The notes beneath the pieces are model-generated. The model searched no databases. It was not told the DNA's origin and worked only from the letters and a program-made list of their open reading frames with translations. Position numbers and translations under genes: made by a program. A stretch of 64,000 nucleotides of DNA from Saprospiraceae bacterium (GTDB taxonomy: Bacteria; Bacteroidota; Bacteroidia; Chitinophagales; Saprospiraceae): the NCBI GenBank assembly GCA_022841745.1, contig JALHQW010000033.1, positions 1-64,000 of the forward strand. Reading direction: 5' to 3'. Of this stretch, positions 51,459 through 60,349 are shown piece by piece; positions within the stretch are counted from its first letter, which is position 1; the number at the start of each line of letters is the position of its first letter.

Positions 51459-54400
51459 TTACCCCTCATACCGCTCATCCTTCCGCCACGCCAGCTTTTC
51501 CATTTTCACTACCTCGATGGAGGGGAACCCGTACTCCTCCGCCACCTTGCCTTCGATGCGGTAGATGCCCTTGCCCCGAAACGGCGACAGCTTGACGAAG
51601 GCCGGGAAATGGGTGGTATCGAAAAAATGCCCCTCCCGGTCGAGCCAGGTGCCGAAGTACATCAGCTCGCCCTTCACCGTGCGCACGTCCTTGCGGCAGA
51701 CATAGTAGCCTTCGATGACGATCATGCGCCCAACCAGCCCCTTCAATTGCGCAGCAAAAGCATTGGTGTAAGGCCCATTTTTTTCCAATAAATCGAAAGG
51801 GGGGCGCAGGGGGAATCCCAGCAGCTCTATTTCATCGAAAGCCTGGTCGTACTCGCCTTCTGCCAGTTCCGGCAAGTCGAAGGTTTCGTGGCCGTCATCG
51901 AACAGCAGTTCCATGCCCATGGCCATGCCCTTGGGCATCTTGGGATTGAACACGGCGTTCTTCTCCCATAGGAGCTGGCACTTGGTCATGCCCGTGAAGC
52001 GGAAGGCCCCGATGCGGATGAGGAGGTCGAGTTGGCTGGAACCGATGTCCACCCGGTCGGTGAAGTCGCCGAGGCTGCGGAAGGTGCCGCCCCGGCTGCG
52101 CTCGGCTACGATTTTAGAGGCAGTCGCCCGCTCCAATTGGCTCAGGTGGATGAAGCCGATATGGATGTCCTTGCCTTCGATATTGGTCAGGTACTGGCTG
52201 CGGTTCACGCAGGGGGCGTGGATGCTGGCCCCGGCCATGCGGGCCTCGTGGAAATAGTATTCCGTGTGGTAAAAGCCCCCGAAATTGTTGATGACCCCGA
52301 CCATGAACTCCAGCGGGTAGTGCGCCTTCAGGTAGAGGCTCTGTAAGCTCTCCGCCGCAAAACTGGCCGAGTGCGCCTTGCAGAACGAGTAGCCAGCGAA
52401 ACTCTCTATCTGCCGCCACACCTCGTTGGTCAGCGTATCGGGGTAGCCCCGCTCCTTGCAATTGCGGAAGTATTTCTCCTTCAGCAGCCTGAACTTTTCG
52501 CTGTCCCGCTTCTTGCCCGTCATCATGCGGCGCAGCACGTCGCTCTCGTCGAGGCCCAGCCCGGCGAAGTGGTGCACGATTTTCATTACATCCTCCTGAT
52601 AGACCATCACGCCGAAGGTCTCGCCGAGGTGCTCCTTAAAAACGGGGTGCAAGTGCTCAAACCCGTGCGGCGAGTGGAAGCGCTTGATGTATTCCCGCAT
52701 CATGCCCGACTTGGCCACACCGGGCCGGATGATGCTGCTGGCGGCCACGAGGTGTACATAATCCTGGCAGCGCAGCTTGTGCAGCAGCCCTCGCATGGCA
52801 GGGCTTTCGATGTAAAAGCAGCCCATGCAGTTGCCGCTCCGCAATTGTGCCCGCACCCGCTCGTCCTGCTTGATGGCGGCGAGGTCGTGTACGTCCACAG
52901 CCCGACCCTGGTTCCGCTTCACGAGGGCCACGGCGTCCTTGATGTGGCCGAGGCCCCGTTGCGACAGCACATCGAACTTGTGGAAGCCGAACTCCTCGGC
53001 ATGGTACATGTCGAAATGGGCGATGGGGAAGCCCTTGGGCATCATTTGCAGCGCAGTATGGTAAAAAATGGGCCGCTCCGAGATGACCACGCCCCCCGCA
53101 TGAATGGAGAGGTGGTTGGGGAAGCCGTGGAGGAGGCGGGCAAAGTGAAGGATTGAAGAATTGAAGGATTGAGGGATTGAAGGATTTACGATTGCGGATT
53201 GTGGATTGCGGATTGCGGATTGGGTATCGGAGTTGGGTGGGAGGTTTTTGTGGGTTGGGGTAACAGGGTCTGGCTGGCCATTTACCAAAGGTTTTTGGGT
53301 TGTGCTTCGCCTCCAATCCGCAATCCGCAACCCGTAATCCGCAATCCCCATCCCTGCTTCCGGCGTCCTCACATCCTCCGTATCCGTCGCCTTTAGGATG
53401 TCGTCGGCAAAGCGGTCAATCTCCTCTTTGGGCAGGCCTAAGACCTTGCCCAGCTCTCGCACGGCAGCATTGAACTGGAAGGTGCTGTAGGTGGCCAGCA
53501 GGGCCGTGTGCTCCCGCCCGTAGCGCTTGAAGATATAGTCGGTCACGTCGTCCCGCTCGTCCCAGGAGAAGTCAATGTCAAAGTCGGGCGGCGAACTGCG
53601 CTGTGGGTTGATGAAGCGCTCGAAATAGAGGTCGAGTTCCAGCGGCTCCACGTCGGTGATGCCGAGGCAATAGGCCACAATACTATTGGCCCCGCTACCC
53701 CGCCCGATATGGTGGTAGCCTGCGCTTTGCGCATAGCGCACAATGTCCCAAGTGATGAGGAAATAGGCGCAGAAGTCCATTTCACGGATGACCTTGAGTT
53801 CTTTCTGCACCCGGTCGAGCGCCTTGCGGTTTAGCTCCCCTTTAGGGGCAGGGGGGTACCGCCGTTGGCAGCCATTTAAAGTCAGTTTTTCGAGCAGTTT
53901 GAAATCCCCTTCCTTGCCTGCCCCCGTGGGGCTGCCCGTGAAAGCTATCCGGTTGATTTGCAGCCCTTCTTCAAAGCTGATTTCGCAGGCATCCACCAGC
54001 CGCTTGGTGTTTTCGATGATTTTGGGATAGGCGGCGTAATAGGACTCCAGCGTTTCGGGGTAAAGCAGCATCTCCGTCTTCTTGGCGGTGTCCTTCGGTT
54101 CCAGTTTGGTGATGAGGGTGTTCTGGTCAATGGCCCGCAACATGCGGTGAAGCTCGTAGCCTTCGTCATCTAGGAAGGTGGCTGGGGCGAGGATGAGGAG
54201 CTTGTGCGGGTGGTTTTTTACCTCGGAGGAATAGAGCAGATGCACGTGTTCTGGTCGTATGCCAAGGTATTCATGCTCCTTGAACTGGGCGATGGGTTTG
54301 ATGAGTTTGGGGTAAATAATGGTGATTGGTGATTGGTGACTGGTGATTGGAGCGTCGAAATTGTCGGGCAGTGCTCTGTTGTCAATGGAATGGTCGCTGA

Positions 54401-54665
54401 GGTACTTGCAGAGGTCGTGGAAGCCCTCGGCGTTGCGGGCGATGCCTGTGTAGAGCCGCTGGCCGTCCCGCCGGAAGTCAATGCCGAGCAGGGGCTTGAT
54501 GCCCTCCCGTTGGCACAGCCGCACGAACTCGCCGGCACAAGAGGTGTTGTTGATGTCCGTCAACGCCAATGCCCCGATGCCCCGCCGCTTGGCGGCCAGC
54601 ACCAGCTGCTCCGGCGACAGGGTGCCGTAGCGCAGGCTGAAGTAGGTATGGCAGTTCAGGTACAT
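51459..54665 (-). CDS. dnaE: DNA polymerase III alpha subunit, error-prone type
   Basis: The 1068-residue protein is a C-family polymerase of the second (DnaE2-like) type. The N-terminal PHP domain starts YLNCHTYFSLRYGTLSPEQL; the palm has the catalytic PPDFDIDFSWDERDDV; then LSIHAGGVVIS, a helix-hairpin-helix with GYSFCKAHSASFAAESLQSL and a C-terminal OB fold. Such enzymes do translesion synthesis with Y-family partners, and dinB lies 6 kb away. The protein carries inserted low-complexity peptides: ITSHQSPITI, YPPAPKGELN and, across about 80 residues before the LSIHAGG motif, SAIRNPQSAIVNPSIPQ and FNSSIL. All are translations of DNA repeats, yet the frame is open. The upstream region holds a candidate damage-response operator. 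Confidence 0.93.
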   Translation of the reverse strand: MYLNCHTYFSLRYGTLSPEQLVLAAKRRGIGALALTDINNTSCAGEFVRLCQREGIKPLLGIDFRRDGQRLYTGIARNAEGFHDLCKYLSDHSIDNRALPDNFDAPITSHQSPITIIYPKLIKPIAQFKEHEYLGIRPEHVHLLYSSEVKNHPHKLLILAPATFLDDEGYELHRMLRAIDQNTLITKLEPKDTAKKTEMLLYPETLESYYAAYPKIIENTKRLVDACEISFEEGLQINRIAFTGSPTGAGKEGDFKLLEKLTLNGCQRRYPPAPKGELNRKALDRVQKELKVIREMDFCAYFLITWDIVRYAQSAGYHHIGRGSGANSIVAYCLGITDVEPLELDLYFERFINPQRSSPPDFDIDFSWDERDDVTDYIFKRYGREHTALLATYSTFQFNAAVRELGKVLGLPKEEIDRFADDILKATDTEDVRTPEAGMGIADYGLRIADWRRSTTQKPLVNGQPDPVTPTHKNLPPNSDTQSAIRNPQSAIVNPSIPQSFNSSILHFARLLHGFPNHLSIHAGGVVISERPIFYHTALQMMPKGFPIAHFDMYHAEEFGFHKFDVLSQRGLGHIKDAVALVKRNQGRAVDVHDLAAIKQDERVRAQLRSGNCMGCFYIESPAMRGLLHKLRCQDYVHLVAASSIIRPGVAKSGMMREYIKRFHSPHGFEHLHPVFKEHLGETFGVMVYQEDVMKIVHHFAGLGLDESDVLRRMMTGKKRDSEKFRLLKEKYFRNCKERGYPDTLTNEVWRQIESFAGYSFCKAHSASFAAESLQSLYLKAHYPLEFMVGVINNFGGFYHTEYYFHEARMAGASIHAPCVNRSQYLTNIEGKDIHIGFIHLSQLERATASKIVAERSRGGTFRSLGDFTDRVDIGSSQLDLLIRIGAFRFTGMTKCQLLWEKNAVFNPKMPKGMAMGMELLFDDGHETFDLPELAEGEYDQAFDEIELLGFPLRPPFDLLEKNGPYTNAFAAQLKGLVGRMIVIEGYYVCRKDVRTVKGELMYFGTWLDREGHFFDTTHFPAFVKLSPFRGKGIYRIEGKVAEEYGFPSIEVVKMEKLAWRKDERYEG
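53146..53350. repeat. Word repeats inserted in dnaE
   Basis: Within the dnaE coding sequence, GGATTGAAGAATTGAAGG-type words (53146-53190) pass into GATTGCGGATT words (about 53190-53224), then unique DNA, then the reverse-complement form CAATCCGCAATCCGCAA (53311-53350). The pair could fold as a long stem. Frame is kept. Confidence 0.8.
53835..53857. repeat. CCCCTTTAGGGG element inside dnaE
   Basis: CTCCCCTTTAGGGGCAGGGG in the dnaE coding sequence reads in frame as PPAPKGEL on the minus strand. It is the same element type as in the 23-haem gene at 16455 and 16975-17022. Confidence 0.75.
54322..54350. repeat. GTGATTGGTGATTGG repeat inside dnaE
   Basis: Four tandem forms of GTGATTG or GTGACTG lie within the PHP-domain coding region and read as ITSHQSPITI. 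The frame is kept. Confidence 0.7.
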
Positions 54666-54688
54666 GGGCTTTTGCTTCGCAATGGCTT

Positions 54689-54776
54689 GGTTGATAAGGG
54701 TTGATAAAAGCTGATAGGGGTTGATAAGTGCTGGTTATCAATCTTTTATAAACCATCATTAACCCTATCAATCTTC
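54689..54776. repeat. GTTGATAAG word repeat with inverted end
   Basis: GGTTGATAAGGGTTGATAA and further forms on the left, then AACCCTATCAATC on the right, upstream of dnaE. The ends can pair; the repeat probably lies in the dnaE leader. Confidence 0.6.
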
Positions 54777-54837
54777 AAGGGAATCCGTTTTCTCGTATGC
54801 TCAGGTGCGAAGCAGTGGGTGGGTGAGTGGGCGCAAA

Positions 54838-54878
54838 ATTGAAACAATTTATTTTATTTTGCAAATATTTGTTTCAAT
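54838..54878. promoter_or_regulatory. Inverted ATTGAAACAA operator candidate
   Basis: ATTGAAACAA (54838-54847) and its exact reverse complement (54869-54878) flank 21 AT-rich bases. Each half stands upstream of a -7-like sequence reading toward one of the divergent genes (dnaE on minus, the ATPase on plus). Positions 54838-54857 match the minus strand of 62077-62096 before dinB at 17 of 20 bases. Confidence 0.6.
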
Positions 54879-54951
54879 ACAGATTGCGTTTTACACGTTT
54901 ACTGAAAACTTGCCTTTATTGCCGTATTTTTGCCAAAGACATCCTGCACGA

Positions 54952-56085
54952 ATGATTCAATCCATCGAAATAGAGAACTTCAAGAGCATCCGCAACCAGC
55001 GGGTGGAGTTGGGAAATTTGAACATCCTCATCGGGCCTAACGGGGCGGGGAAGAGCAATTTTATTAGTTTGTTTCGGTTTTTGAAGCATTTGAGTGAGCA
55101 AGAATTGGAAGAGTATATTTATCAATCGGGGGGAATCAATCTTTTTCTATTCAAGGGTTTTGAAGAAAGCAATTTTATTAAAGGTGAATTGCTTTTTATG
55201 GGAAAGCCTGATTCTGAAAAACGCCCATTGTTTGGATTCAAGATAATTTCCGATGGAGAATCATTTCAATTCGATACTGAAACAGCCAGTTACTCGAAGT
55301 ATTATGCCAATGACGTACGTGTAGCATGGGCCCTTCAGGTTGATGGACGAAAAGAGTCTGCTTTGAAAGAAAAAGCGAATAGTAGCACTGATGGAAAAGA
55401 GAAAGCGGATACTCGAATAGTTTACGACAATTTAAAAGACATCCGCATCTACCACTTCCACGACACCAGCGACAATGCCCAAATCAAACTCCCCCAAGAC
55501 ATCGAGGACGTTTACCACTTCAAGGCCGAAGGCGAAAACCTTGCGCCTTTCCTGCTTTTGCTGAAGGAACAATATTTTGATGCTTACCTGAAAATAGTAG
55601 AAACGGTGCGCTTGGTCTATCCATTCTTTCACGATTTTGTTTTGGAAGAAAGCCCACGGGCAAAGGGCAAGGTCGTGCTGCGCTGGAAGGAGAAAGGGAA
55701 CGGCATCACCTACACTGCCCGGCAGGTTTCTGACGGCACGCTCCGCTTTATCTGCCTTGCCACACTGCTCATACAACCTGCGGGCACGGCCTACGTGCCC
55801 CGGACGGTCATCCTCGACGAGCCTGAACTGGGCTTGCACCCTTTTGCCATGCATGTGCTGGCGGAGCTTATCCAAAAAGCGGCGCGAGAGAAGCAAATCA
55901 TCATCGCTACGCAAAGCGTCAGCCTTATCAACTACTTCACCCCAAAGGATTTGCTCATCACCGAGCGGACGCCCGAAGGCGCCACCGAGTTCCGACGCCT
56001 GAAGGATGAGGACTTTGCTGCTTGGCTTGACGACTATTCCTTGGGGCAGCTTTGGGAGAGCAACGTCTTTGGCGGGCGGCCCTGA
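54952..56085 (+). CDS. AAA (OLD-like/AAA_21) ATPase of two-gene unit
   Basis: From the ATG at 54952 (MIQSIEIENFKSIRNQRVEL) the product is 377 residues. It has Walker A GPNGAGKS (28-35) and the ABC-type signature VSDGTLRFICLATLL. The Walker B is VILDEPELGLHPFAMHVLAE, and a late IIIATQSVSLINYF follows, like the OLD/SMC-type DUF4435-, RecF- and defence-associated ATPases. No nuclease domain is in this chain. The next gene, 19 bases on, encodes a TOPRIM-like DUF4276 protein, giving a split OLD-type arrangement. Start codons upstream exist but the FKSIRN start is family-typical. It is divergent from dnaE and shares its upstream region. Confidence 0.9.
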   Translation: MIQSIEIENFKSIRNQRVELGNLNILIGPNGAGKSNFISLFRFLKHLSEQELEEYIYQSGGINLFLFKGFEESNFIKGELLFMGKPDSEKRPLFGFKIISDGESFQFDTETASYSKYYANDVRVAWALQVDGRKESALKEKANSSTDGKEKADTRIVYDNLKDIRIYHFHDTSDNAQIKLPQDIEDVYHFKAEGENLAPFLLLLKEQYFDAYLKIVETVRLVYPFFHDFVLEESPRAKGKVVLRWKEKGNGITYTARQVSDGTLRFICLATLLIQPAGTAYVPRTVILDEPELGLHPFAMHVLAELIQKAAREKQIIIATQSVSLINYFTPKDLLITERTPEGATEFRRLKDEDFAAWLDDYSLGQLWESNVFGGRP

Positions 56086-56104
56086 AAAAACACACCTACC
56101 TGAT

Positions 56105-56782
56105 ATGGCGAACATCTTCATCATCGTCGAAGGCCAAACAGAAGAGCAGTTTTACAAACGCTTGGTTCAGAACGAGTTCCGAAACGAGGACGGCAGCTAT
56201 CGGCATTATTTCCAAGTCGTTGTGATGCCTTCAAAAAAGAACGTTTACGGGCGAGGCCAAAAAGGTGGGCGAATCAACTTTGATGTCTGCACGGACAATA
56301 TCCGGCGTTTTTTGCGGGAGGCTTCCCACTGCGACTTAATACTCCTGGTGTTTGATTATTACGGGCTGCACGATTCTTTCAGAACACACCTTACGGGAGC
56401 ACATGGAACTTTAACGCAAAAAATCATTGCTATACAGGACAGGCTGGAAGCCGAGATAAATATGCCGCAGTTCAAGTTCCGCTTGCAGGTGCATGAGTTT
56501 GAGGCTTACCTATTTTCAACCCCAGAGGTGGTAGCAAAGCATTTTGGGCAAGCCGACAAAACAGCTGCGTTGAACCAAATACTGAGCGCCTTTGACAACA
56601 ACCCCGAACTCATCAACAATGACCCCGACACGGCACCTGCCAAGCGGCTGATGGGGCTTTTCCCAAATTTTGGAAAGACCACTGACGGCGTACTTATCGC
56701 CCAGAAAATAGGGCTTCCCACCATTCGCTCCTGTTGCCATTGGTTCAATCAAATGTGCAGCCTTTTCGACGGGTTGGATTGA
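56105..56782 (+). CDS. DUF4276 (TOPRIM-like) effector candidate
   Basis: From the ATG at 56105 (MANIFIIVEGQTEEQFYKRL) the product is 225 residues. EGQTE (9-13) is the conserved acidic motif of TOPRIM-like folds, followed by LILLVFDYYGLHDSF (a metal-binding Asp) and LQVHEFEAYLFSTPEVVAKH, all marks of DUF4276. TOPRIM enzymes cut or rejoin nucleic acids with Mg2+. It is encoded 19 bases after an AAA_21 ATPase, as in OLD-type nucleases split over two genes and resembling the logic of the PARIS system, though the family differs. An anti-phage role is inference. Confidence 0.85.
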   Translation: MANIFIIVEGQTEEQFYKRLVQNEFRNEDGSYRHYFQVVVMPSKKNVYGRGQKGGRINFDVCTDNIRRFLREASHCDLILLVFDYYGLHDSFRTHLTGAHGTLTQKIIAIQDRLEAEINMPQFKFRLQVHEFEAYLFSTPEVVAKHFGQADKTAALNQILSAFDNNPELINNDPDTAPAKRLMGLFPNFGKTTDGVLIAQKIGLPTIRSCCHWFNQMCSLFDGLD

Positions 56783-56786
56783 CTTG

Positions 56787-58034
56787 TTACCTAAACGTCC
56801 TCGCCTCTTTCCCCACAAAATAATTCGCCACCAAACTGTACAGCAACACGCCCAGTGCGAACAGCCCCATCGCCATTCCCGACTCGGTGAACACCCAAGT
56901 CAGTGCAAGGGCGGCCAGCGCAGCAGCGTAGAGCAGCAGGTTGCGGCGGGAACTTGTGTCCTCCGGGATGTTGAACGCCCCGCCCGCCGGAATCATCAGG
57001 ATGCCCAGTGCCAGCCCAAGGCGGAAGGCCAGTTCGTTGTCCGTGAGGAAATAGGCTGCGAAGGAAAGCAGGCTCGCCAGACCCAGCCCGCCCACCAGGT
57101 TGGAGCCGAGCCGCTCGTCGGGGCTGAGGGCGTGCTTGCCCAAGGGGTGCAGGCGCAGGAACAGGTTGGAGAGCGGCTTCGCTATCCAGCTCGAAAAGGC
57201 GAACACCACGTAAAACGCTGCCAAGGGATAGACCAAGGGCTTCAGCGCCGGGTAGTTCTCGCCCAGGCTCAGCAGCAGCCGGTAGAGGACGTAGGCCCCG
57301 ATGACCACCGCCCATTGTCCTTGTTGCTGCAATTTGTTCATCCAGAGAAAGTATTTCAGGATGCCCCGGTACAGCAGGTTCTTCCCTTTGATGGCTTCTT
57401 TCAGGCCGTTGCGGGCATAGTCGTTGTCCGGCTCCAGGCGCAGGGCTTCGAGGAAGTGGCGCACGGCCTCGTCGTAGTGGTCCTGCTCGATGGCCACCCA
57501 GCCCTTGTTGGCGTGGGAGTCGCTGCTTTCGGGGGCCTTGTACAGGGCATAGTCGAGGGTGGCGGCGGCATCGGCCTTGCGGTTCAGCTTCACGAGGGCC
57601 TGTGCCCGCAGGTTAATGAGGTCCACGTCCTCGGGGTCGAGTTCGAGGCCGTGCTCGGTCTCTTCTAGGGCCAGCGCCCAGTTTTCCTGGAAAAAGGCAA
57701 TCTCGGCCCGCAGTTGGAAGAAGGCGGGCACGTAGGGCGCCAACCGCTGCCCCTCCTCGATGGCCGCTTTTGCTTTCGCAAAATGCTTATTGTAAAAACA
57801 GCCCCTGCCCAGCACCAGGTAGGCCATCGGGTCGTCGGGCGAAAGGGACACGGCCCGCTCGGCCAGTTCCAGGCCCTCCGCAAAATTCCTTTCGTTCAGC
57901 TTGCAGATGGCCAGCAGGAGGTAAGCCTCCCCGTCTTCGGGGTCGTTGGCGATTGCCTTGCGGGTTTCGGCCTCTGCTTCTGTGTAGCGGTTGAGTTCCA
58001 ATAGGTGGCGGGCACGGTCGAGGTATGGGTTCAT
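56787..58034 (-). CDS. TPR protein with C-terminal membrane domain
   Basis: The 415-residue protein has six or so TPR units (about 1-225: RARHLLELNRYTEAEAETRK, ELAERAVSLSPDDPMAYLVL, EHGLELDPEDVDLINLRAQA, HFLEALRLEPDNDYARNGLK), then a membrane domain of about six segments (about 250-410). There is no signal peptide, so the TPR part faces the cytoplasm. It would act as a scaffold at the inner membrane. It is the last of a same-strand series with the DUF4241 and AAA+ genes. It converges with the DUF4276 gene four bases away. The partner is unknown. Confidence 0.82.
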   Translation of the reverse strand: MNPYLDRARHLLELNRYTEAEAETRKAIANDPEDGEAYLLLAICKLNERNFAEGLELAERAVSLSPDDPMAYLVLGRGCFYNKHFAKAKAAIEEGQRLAPYVPAFFQLRAEIAFFQENWALALEETEHGLELDPEDVDLINLRAQALVKLNRKADAAATLDYALYKAPESSDSHANKGWVAIEQDHYDEAVRHFLEALRLEPDNDYARNGLKEAIKGKNLLYRGILKYFLWMNKLQQQGQWAVVIGAYVLYRLLLSLGENYPALKPLVYPLAAFYVVFAFSSWIAKPLSNLFLRLHPLGKHALSPDERLGSNLVGGLGLASLLSFAAYFLTDNELAFRLGLALGILMIPAGGAFNIPEDTSSRRNLLLYAAALAALALTWVFTESGMAMGLFALGVLLYSLVANYFVGKEARTFR

Positions 58035-58107
58035 AATGGGCTTGCTGTTGTTGGTTTAGATTTCTATGTTTTCAAGCAATTGGTAATCAAGAGTTTGAAC
58101 AATTTTT

Positions 58108-58887
58108 TCAAGAGTCGTCCTCACTGTCCGCTAATTGTATGAAGTCCGTTATGAACTTCACGACGTTCCCGTTCTTATCGCAACCAACATACCGTGGGTA
58201 TAGCCCGTCGCCATAGCCTGAGCCAAACATGATGATATTTCCATTGGCTTTTTCTAGTTTATAATTAACCCAATCTTCTCCTCTCGAACTTTGGGGCACA
58301 TCTTTGTTGGCCTTGAAATATGGTCCTAAGACGTCTAAATAGAAATTGGCGTTATTGTCCTTTTTATAAAAATCCTGTATTTCTTCTTCATAGATTTTGA
58401 ATGTCTCAAAATCCGCAAAGCAGCCAAGTCCATTTTCGACCGGGTATAGGCCATTCAGCCTTTTTTCAACATCGTCGGCCAACAAATCTTCAGGTATCAA
58501 GGACATTTCCCAATATGCAGGGATTTCATCCTTGACGCTCAACTCTGCGTATGCCACGCGGCCTGCAAAATCGTCTTCAAGCCCGATATACAGGTAAACT
58601 GGGTAATCACCCTTGGCTATTGCCCAATTTTGCGGCAACCCCAACTCCCTGTACAGAGGGTCGGCACATACCACCTTACCTGTGGGCAAATGAAGTTGCC
58701 CCGCCAAAAACCTGTCATAGTATCCATTGCTTTTTAGGTCGTGAAAGTCAGCATAACTGAATGTTGTTTCATGCCCGAACACGGATTGGGAAACGGTTTT
58801 CTTAACAAAATCCTGTTTTGACTTTGGCTTGAAGGTTTGTTGCCCCCCCTTTCCCTTGCTTGAAAAAAATGACCAAAAAGAAGCCAT
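58108..58887 (-). CDS. DUF4241 family protein
   Basis: From the ATG at 58887 (MASFWSFFSSKGKGGQQTFK) the product is 259 residues. DUF4241 features are PTGKVVCADPLYRELG, AIAKGDYPVYLYIGLEDDFA, GRVAYAELSVKDEIPAYWEM and the late NGNIIMFGSGYGDGLYPRYV with GCDKNGNVVKFITDF. The family is soluble and of unknown role, frequent among proteins encoded near polymorphic-toxin immunity loci; whether that holds here is inference. It lies between the TPR-membrane gene and the AAA+ gene on the same strand. Longer upstream starts overlap the AAA+ gene and are unlikely. Confidence 0.85.
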   Translation of the reverse strand: MASFWSFFSSKGKGGQQTFKPKSKQDFVKKTVSQSVFGHETTFSYADFHDLKSNGYYDRFLAGQLHLPTGKVVCADPLYRELGLPQNWAIAKGDYPVYLYIGLEDDFAGRVAYAELSVKDEIPAYWEMSLIPEDLLADDVEKRLNGLYPVENGLGCFADFETFKIYEEEIQDFYKKDNNANFYLDVLGPYFKANKDVPQSSRGEDWVNYKLEKANGNIIMFGSGYGDGLYPRYVGCDKNGNVVKFITDFIQLADSEDDS

Positions 58888-58948
58888 AATTGTTGTCGTT
58901 GCTCGGTTTTGATGTTTGCCCGCAAGGCATACATCATGGCCTTGGGTT

Positions 58949-60298
58949 CTATTTTTTAATGCCCAAATACGCCAGAATATCATCATAAAGCCCCGCCTCG
59001 TTCGCAAACAGCGCATAGTTCTTCGCCGTCTGGAACCACTCCTTGGTGGTGGCCTTGTGGCGCTTGGCGGCGTCCAGCAGGTCGTCCGTCTCGATGGGCA
59101 GGGGCTGGCCCCGGCGCATGGATTCCTCCAACTTCGACTCGATGGCGATGTCCACCACGGCCCCCAGATCGGCACCGGAGAACTCCTTGGTTTGCTGCGC
59201 AATGCGGGCGAGGTTGAGGTTGCCGACGGGCTTGCCCTTCATCTTTATTTGCAGGATGGACTCCCGTGCAGGCTCGTCGGGCGGCGGCACGAAGATGATG
59301 CGGTCGAAGCGGCCCGGCCTGCGGAAGGCAGGGTCGAGGTGCCAGGGGGCGTTGGTGGCGGCAAGGATGAGGATGCCCTCATTGTCGTGGCCCACGCCGT
59401 CCATTTCATCCAAAAACTGGTTGATGAGGTGCCGCCCGGCGCTGTGGCGCATGTCGGTGCGGTTGGCGCCGAGGGCGTCGGCCTCATCGAAGAAGAGGAC
59501 ACAGGGCTTGAGGCTGCGGGCCTTCTGGAAAATGGCGGCGAGGTTGCGCTCGCTCTGGCCGAGGTACATGTCCAATATGTCGCTGATGCCGACGATGATG
59601 AAATTGGCATTGACCTCCCCGGCGGTGGCACGGGCGAGGTGCGTCTTGCCGCAGCCCGGCGGGCCGTAGAGCAGGATGCCGCCCCCGATTTTTTTGCCAT
59701 AAGCCTTGTAGAGGTCGGGGTGGGAAAGGGGGAAGATGATTTTCATGCGGATTTGCTCCTTCACCTTCTCCATGCCGCCCACATCGGCGAAGCCGATTTT
59801 CGGGCGCTCGATGTCCACGATGCGCTCGGGGTCGTCCTCGTCGCCAGGGCCGGCGCTCAACTTGATTTTCTCCGGCTCGCTGGGCTGCTGCCGTTGCGAG
59901 GCGAGGTTGATTTCCGACTCCAGGAAATTGTCCCGCAGGCTGGGGTCGAGTATGACGGCCTTCTCGTAGGCGTCCTTGGCAGCCACGGCGGCACCCGTTT
60001 TTTGCAGTACCTTGGCGTAGAGCAGCCAGACCGATGCGGACGGCTGGCCGGACTCCGTCAGTTCCTCCATGAGGATGAGCGCCACGCTGGTCTTGTTGTT
60101 CTTGAAAAATGCCTCTGCCAGCCCGACCTTCAGGCTGTTGTCGTTTGGCCATGCCTTGAGGGCCTCCTTCAACTCGGCTTCCGCCTCGTCGAAGCGGTTG
60201 TGCCTGAGCAGTGCGCTGGCGTAGAGCTTGCGGAGCGGCAGGTTGTCGGGCGATGCCTTGATGGCTTCTCGGAGCGTTTGAAGTTCTGTTGTTTCCAT
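58949..60298 (-). CDS. AAA+ ATPase with N-terminal TPR
   Basis: The 449-residue protein has TPR-like repeats (about 1-125, LYASALLRHNRFDEAEAELK), a linker, then a CDC48/spastin-type AAA+ domain. Walker A is LLYGPPGCGKTHLARATAGE, the pore-loop region is DMYLGQSERNLAAIF, Walker B is PCVLFFDEADALG, and the second region of homology is LAATNAPWHLDPAFRRPGRF with two arginine fingers. A lid domain follows. It should remodel or unfold proteins, with the TPR part picking the target. Two small genes lie just upstream on the same strand (60350-60520 and 60544-60729) and DUF4241 and TPR genes downstream, suggesting one operon. Confidence 0.88.
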   Translation of the reverse strand: METTELQTLREAIKASPDNLPLRKLYASALLRHNRFDEAEAELKEALKAWPNDNSLKVGLAEAFFKNNKTSVALILMEELTESGQPSASVWLLYAKVLQKTGAAVAAKDAYEKAVILDPSLRDNFLESEINLASQRQQPSEPEKIKLSAGPGDEDDPERIVDIERPKIGFADVGGMEKVKEQIRMKIIFPLSHPDLYKAYGKKIGGGILLYGPPGCGKTHLARATAGEVNANFIIVGISDILDMYLGQSERNLAAIFQKARSLKPCVLFFDEADALGANRTDMRHSAGRHLINQFLDEMDGVGHDNEGILILAATNAPWHLDPAFRRPGRFDRIIFVPPPDEPARESILQIKMKGKPVGNLNLARIAQQTKEFSGADLGAVVDIAIESKLEESMRRGQPLPIETDDLLDAAKRHKATTKEWFQTAKNYALFANEAGLYDDILAYLGIKK

Positions 60299-60349
60299 GC
60301 TTGCCTCAATATGCTTTTGTCATGCCGTTGGCACGGGTGATTCTTCTTT

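Noticed and set aside
54952-56782. PARIS system
   Set aside because: The second protein has DUF4276 features, not the DUF4435 of AriB, so only a general analogy is claimed.
58949-60298. Complete ImuA/ImuB/DnaE2 mutasome cassette
   Set aside because: dnaE and dinB are 6 kb apart with unrelated genes between them. The Y-family protein has normal catalytic residues and a clamp motif like Pol IV, and no imuA-type gene is visible.
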